Assembly: GCA_903912525.1 (NCBI GenBank)
Contig: CAIWHK010000032.1
Span: 124,001-188,000, forward strand
Length of the DNA stretch: 64,000 nucleotides
From: an uncultured bacterium
GTDB lineage: Bacteria > Krumholzibacteriota > Krumholzibacteriia > LZORAL124-64-63
Reading direction: 5' to 3'
A program made the translations under genes and the position numbers. Below, piece by piece: positions 17,216 to 24,600 of this stretch (positions are counted from its first letter, which is position 1; the number at the start of each line of letters is the position of its first letter). The notes under the pieces are model-generated. The model worked only from the letters and a program-made list of their open reading frames with translations. It ran no database searches and had not been told where the DNA came from.

Positions 17216-18049
17216 CTACAGCGGGGATTCGTCGTCGATCACGACCTCCAGGAGCAGCCTTACCGGCTCCCTCCCCTGCAGGAGGCGCCTCGGGATACGC
17301 ACCGGGACGACCACCGACGGCCGCAGCTCGTGGTAGATGGCCTCACTCAACGCGCGGGTCGTCTCGCCGATTTCCGTGCCCGGCAGGGGCGGCCCGTAGT
17401 CCAGCCCCAACGGGCTGGCCGGCTCGGGCTGCGCCATGGGGGCCGGCTCGGGCGCCACGGGCACCAGCGCAGGCGCCGCCGCCGACGGGTTGGCCGCCAG
17501 GTGGTTCACGGTCAGGCCGAGAATGGCCTTGAGGGTCTCGCGCGCGCCGTCTCCGTTGGCAGCGTTGGCGGGGAACGAGAGCAGCCCCCAGGGATTCAGG
17601 AGGCTCTCGAGGCGGTCCACGGGCAACGTGTCGGCCCGGTCACGACGGTTGTACTGGATGACGATGGGCACTCGCATGAGATCGAGGTCCCACGACTCGA
17701 GGTACGACTTGAGTGCCTCCAGAGCCGCCAGGCTCTGGTCAAGCATGGCCGCACTGGAGTCCACGACGAACACGACCCCGTCAAACGGGGGATGCATGTC
17801 GCGGCCGGCGGCGCGCGGCCGCTCACGCCCCGCGTCGATGGCCTGCACGAGAACCTGCCAGTCACCCTGGCCCCCGTGCCGGACCCGGAAGGCGATCTGC
17901 CGCTCCGGATCGTCCGTTGCCAGCAGCAGGCGCTGCTCCGGCGGGATCGACCGGTGGATCACCCTCAGGTTGGCGCGCTTGCCGGCGCTGGCGGGCCCGT
18001 AATAGAGCACGCGGCAGGTCCGGGTGGCTGTCAGCTGCGAGGTGGTCAC
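17216..18049 (-). CDS. MglA-like small GTPase homologue with degenerate P-loop
   Basis: A 277-residue protein whose first 190 residues resemble MglA/Ras-like GTPases of gliding and polarity systems (VLYYGPASAGK at 14-24, YNRRD in the base-recognition position near 133-137). The P-loop reads GPASAGKR: the Ser/Thr that binds magnesium is Arg25. The G3 motif (DxxG or PGQ) is not seen, while NRRD keeps the NKxD pattern. So it probably does not hydrolyse GTP normally, or binds nucleotide differently. A Pro/Ala linker (about 195-225) leads to a C-terminal extension. Start is GTG 18049 after AGGAAGGG. A perfect sigma-54 promoter lies 67-82 bp upstream. Confidence 0.75.
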   Translation of the reverse strand: MTTSQLTATRTCRVLYYGPASAGKRANLRVIHRSIPPEQRLLLATDDPERQIAFRVRHGGQGDWQVLVQAIDAGRERPRAAGRDMHPPFDGVVFVVDSSAAMLDQSLAALEALKSYLESWDLDLMRVPIVIQYNRRDRADTLPVDRLESLLNPWGLLSFPANAANGDGARETLKAILGLTVNHLAANPSAAAPALVPVAPEPAPMAQPEPASPLGLDYGPPLPGTEIGETTRALSEAIYHELRPSVVVPVRIPRRLLQGREPVRLLLEVVIDDESPL

Positions 18050-18115
18050 GGCACCCTTCCTGGGCTCACGGTTGGCAGCCCCGTCATCATGCCGGCGGCG
18101 CTGTCGGCCAGTTCA

Positions 18116-18131
18116 AGCAAGCCACGTGCCA
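18116..18131 (-). promoter_or_regulatory. Sigma-54 promoter, perfect consensus, for the MglA-like/TPR pair
   Basis: The minus strand reads TGGCACG-TGGC-TTGCT, an exact match to TGGCACG-N4-TTGC[AT] with GG-N10-GC spacing. Predicted start near 18105, 55 nt before the GTG. It diverges from a second candidate at 18188-18203; the 56 bp between hold an ACAAG-N6-CTTGT inverted repeat (18139-18154). Confidence 0.72.
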
Positions 18132-18187
18132 CGAAACAACAAGCATCTTCTTGTCATTTCATCAGATCACGCGCCGTCCCCGGCAAC

Positions 18188-18203
18188 GGGCAAGCATTTT
18201 GCA
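18188..18203 (+). promoter_or_regulatory. Sigma-54 promoter candidate for the orphan 147-residue protein
   Basis: GGGCAAG-CATT-TTGCA: the GG-N10-GC core is exact and TTGCA is exact; the first base and the C of CACG differ from consensus. Predicted start near 18214, 68 nt before the ATG at 18282. No sigma-70 pair is seen in this spacer. Confidence 0.55.
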
Positions 18204-18281
18204 ACATCGACCGGGAATCACAGGGCAGTCCGGCACACGGGGCCACCCCGAAGACCGGCCACCACCCGGCAGGAGCAGTTC

Positions 18282-18725
18282 ATGACGACGACGAATACGG
18301 ACAAGATCCTCAAGACCATGTTCTCGCGGTTGTTGCAGGTCGAGGTCGACGAGCCCCTGCTGCACAAGCTCTGTGCGGTCATCGACAGCGTCACCGAGCG
18401 CGTGGGCGGCAATTTCGACCTCGAGACCGTTCAGGGCCAAAACACCTTCCGGGCGCTGCTATGCTCGATGGTCGTCCACGGCTGGGGAAACGGCATGCAC
18501 CCCTTCCACAATCCGCAGACCAACCAGGACGGCAACCCCGTCGAGGTCCGGGTCAGCAAGGACATCCTGATGTCGATGCAGGACCTGCAGGCGCTGCGCT
18601 ACGTGAAGAAGGACTCGCAGGGCCGGGTCAAGCAGGCCCTGTTCGAGCCCGACCACAACGTGCGGGTCCGCCAGCAGATCGACGACATCCTGTCGGAAAT
18701 CAGCCAGGACAAGTGGAATTCCTAG
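18282..18725 (+). CDS. Orphan hypothetical protein, 147 residues
   Basis: I do not recognise this family. The protein is soluble, has no signal peptide and is mixed helical: an N-terminal helical segment (TDKILKTMFSRLL), a central part with VVHGWGNGMHPFHNPQTNQDG (two His, Gly/Asn-rich, loop-like) and a helical C-terminus (VRVRQQIDDILSEISQDKW). It is a single-gene unit: a sigma-54-type promoter candidate upstream and a long, symmetrical terminator 22 nt after the stop. Start at ATG 18282 with AGGAG upstream; longer upstream reading frames cover the promoter and are unlikely. Confidence 0.75.
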   Translation: MTTTNTDKILKTMFSRLLQVEVDEPLLHKLCAVIDSVTERVGGNFDLETVQGQNTFRALLCSMVVHGWGNGMHPFHNPQTNQDGNPVEVRVSKDILMSMQDLQALRYVKKDSQGRVKQALFEPDHNVRVRQQIDDILSEISQDKWNS

Positions 18726-18738
18726 CCGCTTCCGTCCG

Positions 18739-18790
18739 GAATTGAAAAGAGCCGACCGCACCGTCAATGGTGCGGTCGGCTCTATTTGTC
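18739..18790. terminator. Bidirectional Rho-independent terminator
   Basis: AGAGCCGACCGCACC (18748-18762) and GGTGCGGTCGGCTCT (18769-18783) form a perfect 15-bp stem with a 6-nt loop. The plus side is followed by ATTTGT and the minus side by TTTTCAATT, so it can end both the orphan gene and the convergent zinc-ribbon gene. Confidence 0.88.
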
Positions 18791-18801
18791 CGTCCGAGAG
18801 A

Positions 18802-19365
18802 TCAGAATACCTGAGTGCCCCCCGCCAGAATCTCGTTCAGGGCATCACGGAAGTACTCGGTGGAACCGGCCACCTCGGGCGTGACCTTGTCCTTGTACAG
18901 CTCCCACGACTTCTTGATCTCGGGACCGAGCGCCTCCAGCAGGTTGCCGTCGGCAAGCGCCCTCTCGTAGACCTCGCGGTTGTAGACCTTGATGTCCGAC
19001 ACGAGGGCGCGCGCGAGCATCTCTTCCTTGCTCCGGCGACGGCGGGTCTGGACAGGCTGGTCCATGACTGCCGTCCCGGTCGGCGCGCCCGGCCGCTCGA
19101 GTGACGCGGCAGGTGCGAACGTCGCCGCCGACGCCTGCGCGCGAGGCGCCAGGCCGACAGGCTCGAACGGGTCAGCCACGGTCTGGACCGGCTCGGGAGC
19201 CCTGGTCACAGCCTCCACGGCCTCTACTGCCTCCGTCTCGCGCGCGGTCCCGTCCAGGACGAAGACCCCGCGACAGGACGGGCAACGGACGCGGACCTGG
19301 CGCGGCGGCACGCGCTCGGGATCCAGGCGATAGCGCGCGTGGCAATCGGTGCACGAGGTGATCAT
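18802..19365 (-). CDS. MJ0042-type zinc-ribbon protein
   Basis: A 187-residue protein beginning with a zinc ribbon of the MJ0042 type: CTDCHARYRLDPERVP followed by VRVRCPSCRGVF, giving two CxxC knuckles. A low-complexity Ala/Pro/Glu linker (about 40-115) leads to a helical C-terminal domain (SKEEMLARALVSDIKVYN ... FRDALNEIL). Such proteins in myxobacteria and relatives are often regulatory or adaptor proteins with unknown partners. Start at ATG 19365, with GGAG 7 nt upstream. An insertion sequence begins 84 bp upstream, so it may have displaced or altered this gene's control region. Confidence 0.82.
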   Translation of the reverse strand: MITSCTDCHARYRLDPERVPPRQVRVRCPSCRGVFVLDGTARETEAVEAVEAVTRAPEPVQTVADPFEPVGLAPRAQASAATFAPAASLERPGAPTGTAVMDQPVQTRRRRSKEEMLARALVSDIKVYNREVYERALADGNLLEALGPEIKKSWELYKDKVTPEVAGSTEYFRDALNEILAGGTQVF

Positions 19366-19449
19366 CAACCCGCTCCTTTGGGATGGCTGGAAACCGGACT
19401 CCGGGCCCGTCAGGTTTCGGCCGCTGCCGTCAGGAATTTAGCAAAGATT

Positions 19450-19478
19450 GGGTTGTGCCATCGAGATTGTGTCTGGCC
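19450..19478 (+). repeat. Left terminal inverted repeat of the IS
   Basis: Begins GGGTTGTGCC, then a variable 6-mer (ATCGAG), then ATTGTGTC and TGGCC. It matches the right repeat at 23 of 29 positions, with the first ten and the ATTGTGTC block exact. Confidence 0.88.
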
Positions 19479-19500
19479 CGGGCCATGCCCGGGCCAGACA
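19470..19500 (+). promoter_or_regulatory. Perfect 14-bp hairpin abutting the transposase start codon
   Basis: TGTCTGGCCCGGGC (19470-19483), loop CAT, GCCCGGGCCAGACA (19487-19500). Its last base is the A of the ATG, and its left arm overlaps the inverted repeat. In RNA read from outside the element it would occlude the start region, as in IS10-type protection against read-through; that role is inference. Confidence 0.7.
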
Positions 19501-20600
19501 TGAAACACACCGACGATTCATTCAATCCGCCCCACTGCCCAAACGCCAAATGCCAATTCCACGGGCAGTTGCACGCGGGTTGGCGCTTCAAACGCATTGG
19601 CACCTTTGAGCGACAGGCCGCCCCACACTGTATCCAGCGGTTCCTCTGCCTTCACTGCCACCGGTCTTTCAGCACCCAGACCTTCTCGACCACTTACTGG
19701 CTCAAGCGCCCTGATGTCCTGCCCCAGCTCCTGACCAAAACCAACGGCTGCATGGCAAACCGACAGATCGCCAGGGACTTGAGGGTCGCCCCCTCGACCA
19801 TCGACGGGCAGCTCGCCAGGCTCGGCCGCCATTGCCTGCTCTACCACGCGGAGCGGATGACGACGGCGGTTCCGGTGAGCCGCGTCGCCATCGACGGATT
19901 CGTCACCTTCGAGCACTCCCAGTTCTGGCCGTTCCATCACCACCTGGCCGTCGAGCCCGAATCGGATTTCATCGTCTACTTCACCGACAGCGAGGTCCGC
20001 CGTTCCGGATCCATGACGCCAGCCCAGAAGCGCAAGCGCGAACGATTGGAGACCGCTCTGGGCCGACCGGACCCGAAGGCGGTGTACAAGGATGTGAAGC
20101 ACCTGCTCGAGGTGGTGGCCGGCAGCCAGCCGCACCTGACCATTTTGAGCGATGAGCATCGGACCTATCCGCAGGCGATCAAGTCACTTGGGTGTGCAGT
20201 GACACATCTGGTGACCTCGAGCAAGGAGCGCCGCGATGCCGGCAACCAGCTGTTCCCGGTAAACCTGGCGGATCTCCTGCTGCGGCACAGCAGTGCGAAC
20301 CACAAGCGTGAGACGATCGCTTGGTCGAAGCGTCGGCAGGCGAGCGCGGAGCGGCTGGCGATATTTCTGGTCTGGCGGAACTACATGAAGAGCCGACGGG
20401 AGAAGCGGCCCCGAGGGCCGACGCCGGCCGAGGTTCGGGGGATTGTCGATCATCGAGTTACGGTCGAGGAGTTGCTGGAGCAGCGGATCTTCGTCAGTCG
20501 GACCAGCCTGCCCGCGCGGTGGGTCGACTACTATTGGCGAGAGATTGAGACAAGGGCTCTTCCGCAGCAGCGGCGGCACGCGCTCAGTTACGCGGCCTGA
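19500..20600 (+). CDS. Transposase with zinc ribbon and DDE-type core
   Basis: A 366-residue transposase. The N-terminus carries a four-cysteine zinc ribbon (CPNAKCQFHG ... CIQRFLCLHCHRSF), followed by a helix-turn-helix-like segment (TNGCMANRQIARDLRVAPSTIDGQLARLG). Candidate catalytic acids are Asp in VAIDGFVTFE, Asp in LTILSDEHRTY and Glu in RQASAERLAIFLVWRNYMK, consistent with an RNase H-like DDE enzyme. The frame is intact. Start is ATG 19500 right after the hairpin; an upstream in-frame extension would run out through the inverted repeat into host DNA, so it is unlikely. It has no clear Shine-Dalgarno site, which fits low expression. Confidence 0.82.
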   Translation: MKHTDDSFNPPHCPNAKCQFHGQLHAGWRFKRIGTFERQAAPHCIQRFLCLHCHRSFSTQTFSTTYWLKRPDVLPQLLTKTNGCMANRQIARDLRVAPSTIDGQLARLGRHCLLYHAERMTTAVPVSRVAIDGFVTFEHSQFWPFHHHLAVEPESDFIVYFTDSEVRRSGSMTPAQKRKRERLETALGRPDPKAVYKDVKHLLEVVAGSQPHLTILSDEHRTYPQAIKSLGCAVTHLVTSSKERRDAGNQLFPVNLADLLLRHSSANHKRETIAWSKRRQASAERLAIFLVWRNYMKSRREKRPRGPTPAEVRGIVDHRVTVEELLEQRIFVSRTSLPARWVDYYWREIETRALPQQRRHALSYAA

Positions 20601-20637
20601 TCTGCGAAAGAGAACCGGCCGCGCCCTTCTGCTGCGC

Positions 20638-20666
20638 GGTCGGACACAATTTCAGCGGCACAACCC
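20638..20666 (-). repeat. Right terminal inverted repeat of the IS
   Basis: Read on the minus strand it begins GGGTTGTGCC, then GCTGAA, then ATTGTGTC and CGACC, mirroring the left end at 23 of 29 positions. It lies 38 bp after the transposase stop. Confidence 0.88.
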
Positions 20667-20677
20667 GGGCCGTCGGT

Positions 20678-21637
20678 TCAGGGGCGGTAGACGAGGTCAG
20701 CGACCAGTCGGCCGGCCTGCTGGAGTGAGGCCGCCGAGCAGAATTCCGGCCGGTCGGCTGTGGTATGCCAGCGCGGGTCGTCGAAGTCGATCAGGTCGAC
20801 GGCAGGCACGCCCGCCTGCAGGAACGGCACGTGGTCGTCGTAGACCTGCCGCCCCGGGACGGGCTCGAACATGTCCAGCCCCAGGCCGGCGGCCCGCTCG
20901 AAGACCGCGGCGGTCCAGTCCGGGGCCAGCGCCAGCGAGTAGCCTTCCTGCGGAACGCGCGCACCGGCCCTGCCGACCATGTCCAGCAGGACCAACCCGC
21001 GGCAACGCGTCGCATCCAGCGGGCTGCCGAATGCCCCCAGCGACGCCGCCAGATACCGGCTTCCATGGCAAAAACCTGCGGCATCGTGCTGCCGACCCGA
21101 ATCCTCGGCGTCCAGGAACAGGAGGTCGACGCCCCGGGGCGGCGGCGATGCTCCCAGCAACTCGATCAGGTGCAACAGAACTGCCGTGCCGCTGCCGCCG
21201 TCGTTGGCGCCGGGAACGGGCTCGGTACGGCGGGCAGGCACGGGATCCTGGTCCGCCCATGGTCGCGTGTCGTAGTGCGCCGCGAGCCACAGGCGCTCGC
21301 CTCCCTCGGGCCCTGCCGAGACAATGATGTTGCAGGCGTCGACACCGCTGCCCTTCGGCCCCAGCGGAGCGCTGAAGTGCTGTTCGCTGACCCTGAGGCC
21401 GGCCTTGCGCGCGGCGTCGATGACCATGGCGCGCAGGGCCAGGTTTCCCGCCGAACCAGGCGTCCGCGGACCGAGCGCACATTGCCGGCGAACAAGGTCC
21501 AGGGCGCGGTCTCCGGAAAACGCGGGCACGGCAACCGGTGCCCCTGCATGCGCCGGCGCAATGACAGCCGCCCCGAGGACTGCAGCCACGGCCAGCCCGC
21601 GCAAACGGCGCGCAACGAATGGCGTCCTAGAAAACAA
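20678..21637 (-). CDS. Secreted M28-family peptidase / glutaminyl-cyclase-like protein
   Basis: A 319-residue exported zinc hydrolase-fold protein. Signal peptide (about 1-32), then the M28 core: LWLAAHYDTRPW, GANDGGSGTAVLLHL (metal Asp), LLFLDAEDSG and, near the end, DDHVPFLQAGVPAVDLIDFD with WHTTADRPEF. The order and the C-terminal DH...H pattern resemble glutaminyl cyclases (N-terminal pyroglutamate formation) as much as aminopeptidases, so I leave both open. The start is TTG 21637, with GGAGG 6 nt upstream inside the end of sprA, overlapping its stop by 11 nt: translational coupling to SprA. Many SprA/T9SS cargo proteins start with pyroglutamate in Bacteroidetes, which makes a cyclase role attractive but unproven. 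Confidence 0.85.
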   Translation of the reverse strand: MFSRTPFVARRLRGLAVAAVLGAAVIAPAHAGAPVAVPAFSGDRALDLVRRQCALGPRTPGSAGNLALRAMVIDAARKAGLRVSEQHFSAPLGPKGSGVDACNIIVSAGPEGGERLWLAAHYDTRPWADQDPVPARRTEPVPGANDGGSGTAVLLHLIELLGASPPPRGVDLLFLDAEDSGRQHDAAGFCHGSRYLAASLGAFGSPLDATRCRGLVLLDMVGRAGARVPQEGYSLALAPDWTAAVFERAAGLGLDMFEPVPGRQVYDDHVPFLQAGVPAVDLIDFDDPRWHTTADRPEFCSAASLQQAGRLVADLVYRP

Positions 21638-24600
21638 AAGTCGCCTCCACTCCGAGGCCGAGAGTCGTGCTGTGCTGTCCGGTGGCGATGTTGTTGCTCC
21701 GGGCGAATTTGAAACGGAGCGCCCCGTTCAGGTTCTTGGATATCTGGTATGTAAAGCGCGGGTCCAGGCTGAGGCGCTTCTGCCCTGTCGGCGCCGTGTC
21801 CGCGAAACCGGGATTCACACGGTCGGTCCGGTCCGACTGGTACGCCAAGTCGACGTCAAGCGTAACGTTCTGGCTCGAGCCGGGTCGGTACAGGCCCATC
21901 TTCGCCAGGAACTGCTCGGCGCGGAACTGGTGGCGCACCTGCAGCCCGTACCTCGCCTGGTTGGTCTTGGTCATGACGCCGTTGCCGCGCACCTCGTCCC
22001 ACTTCAGGTTCGCATTGAGCGTCGCCGACAAACCACTCGGGAAGGTGAACGACCAACGGGGCTGGACCGTCGTCGAGTAGGTCGGACTGAAGACCGTCGC
22101 AGTGTAGCCGTTCACCGTCAGGCTCTTCTTGTAGCCGACATTGAAGCTGGACGAACGGAACCAGCCTTCCCCCTCCTTGCCGCCTCCGCCAAGCAGTCGC
22201 CACTTCTCGATACCCGACAGGGAAACCTGGACGTCGGGCCACTCCTCCCGCAGGCTGCGCGATTCCGAACCCACTTGTTCCCGCACGGTGTTGTTGCTGG
22301 CATACTTGAGATCCAGCGACAATTGCCGGGTCAATTTCGTGTTGGTGGCCAGGGTCACGGACTCCTGTTCGTCGAAGCCGCGCGCCGCAAACCGCGTTGC
22401 GTCGACATCGAGTCCTGACGTGAAGCCGGCCTCGTACCAGAAGCTCGCCGGATCCAACAGGCGGACGTAGCTGCTGTTCCGCCGCCGGGTCAGCGTCACC
22501 TTCACCGGTTGCGTATTGCGCAGGGCCGAGACAAACGGCTCGACCAGCGTGCGCGGCCCGAAGCCGTGGCCAGCGCCGGTCGTCGCCTCAGAGGCGGGCG
22601 GCGGCCCTGCACCCGGGACGACGACACCGGTCGCCGCGCCGCCGCGCTGCTCCTCCTGCTCCCGCGCGATCCGTTCCTCGGCGGCCGCGATGAGCCGTTC
22701 ATCCTCGCGGCGCTGCCGCTCATCGGGCGTCAGCAGCAGGTCGTCTTCCGCGGCAACGGGTGTCGTCGCCCTCGTCTCCGGCGTACCGGCGCCTCCCCGG
22801 GACTGCGCCGTGTCGCCGACCGCGGGTGCCGTATTCGGCATCGTCGGCGACGCTCCGGGAGGCCGGCGGGATTCGCGTTCCTCGAGGCGGCGCTGCTGCG
22901 CGAGCATCTGATCGCGCTGGGAATCGGACCGGCGCTGCTCAGGGAAGACGGCCTTGACGGCATCACCGACGGGCACCTGCAACCGCAGGTCCCAGCCGCC
23001 CGAATTGGACACCGAACGCACACCTTCGGGATCACCGGGCTGGCGTGTCGCCGGATCGTGAATGTCGGCGAATCCCCCTGTGAACTGCAGCGAAGGATTG
23101 AGCCGGTCGACCAGGCGCAGGGCCAGCCGGGCCGGCACGAGGAACGGGCTGGACGACAGCTTCACGCCCTTGGGCGGCGCGAAGGTGATGCGCAGGTCGT
23201 AGCTCCGCCGGTTCTCCTGGCCGATATTGACGCCGCCCACCTTCTCCTCCCGCATCAGGTCACGGTCGGAGTTCACGCCGAACGCGATGTCGGCGATCGA
23301 CAACGGGGAATAGTCCAAGGCCCCGGTGAGCTTGCCGATCCGCTTGCGGTCGACCGGGCGCACCGTCACCAAACCGTTCTCGGCGATCGTCGTGGTCGCA
23401 CCCTCCGTCGAACTGAAGCTGGCGCCGAGGGCGACGCGACGAGGCACGACGGAAAGGCCCTTGATGATCGGGAACCAGCGGAACACCGGATAGGCACCAA
23501 GGGTGTAGGAGCCCTGGATGCGAAGGTCGAAATTCAACGAGCCCTGCAGGCTCTTGCTGCGGAGGAGCTGCAGAGGGCTGTCCGTCTTCTCGCGCGAGCC
23601 GCTCAACTGCACGGACCAGGGGTCGACCATGTATCGCAGCAGCGCCGCCTTCGCCGGGGTGTGGTTGAGGCGGGCCGAGAACTGCTCGCGAGTGGAGATC
23701 GTCGACATCGCCGACAGCATGTCGGGGTCGATGATCTCGATGTCGCTGTTCGTGACGTACTTCGGCCGGTCAATCGACTGTCGGCGGCTTCCGTTGACAG
23801 GCAACCGGAAGCCGGCCAGCGGCAGAAAGTCCTCGACATTAAAGCTGTTCGTCAGGTTCCACTCGCCCTTGTCGACACCGCTGCCGGTGCGCTTATCCAA
23901 GCCGTGGTATTCGTCGTCGGTGTGACGCCAGTCGAAATCGACCTTGAAGACGTCGGCCATGTTCAGGCGCACGCCGGCGCGCTCGGCCACGCCCTGGTCC
24001 CGCTTGATCCCCTCCAGCCTGACGTCATTGATGTAGAAGTACCCGTTGGCCGGTGCGCTCAGGGCGTTGTTGGCCACGCAGACGAAATAGCGGCGGACCC
24101 GACGCAGGTCGGGACGGCCGACGACCCGGACGCGGTACTCGTCCCCCGACTCCATATCGGGCACGATCGCATGCAGGCTTCCATCCTCGGCCAGGTCGCC
24201 CGTCTTCGCGTTCGACAGCTCGGCAAGGCCGATCGAGGACCGGTGCCAACCGGTCTTGGCGGCACCGTCGCTGAAGCGGTAGGCCACCTCGTAGTAGTTG
24301 AGCGAGTCGGCGCCGACCCGGAACAGCAGGTCGAGGTCGGCGGTGCCGTGCGACGGGTTGAACCAGTACCATGACATGTTCCGGTAGCTCGTGTAGTCGT
24401 CGCCGCGCGGAGAGACCTGCTTGCTGATGCGCATCAGGTGACCGCGTTCGAGGTCCTGGAAGTTCAGGACCAGCGACTGCTCCTTGTCCGGGATGTTGTT
24501 CTCGACATGCACGCTGAACGGGGGCGAATAATCGGGGTTCTCCTTGTTGTTCACTTCGCCGAGGAAGAACTCCTCGTCCGGCAGCCGTTCACCGCGGCTG

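Larger units (their letters stand above)
19450..20666 (+). mobile_element. Complete insertion sequence, 1217 bp, family unassigned
   Basis: Both ends carry imperfect 29-bp terminal inverted repeats starting GGGTTGTGCC, and a single intact transposase fills the interior. The flanks (AAGATT on the left, GGGCCG on the right) are not identical, so I see no target-site duplication. The element lies between the zinc-ribbon gene and the peptidase gene. The N-terminal zinc ribbon plus DDE-type core recalls IS1-like or IS1595-like groups, but I cannot place it. Confidence 0.88.

Noticed and set aside
19440-20676. Target-site duplication flanking the IS
   Set aside because: The bases just outside the two ends differ; no direct repeat of 2-10 bp is seen.
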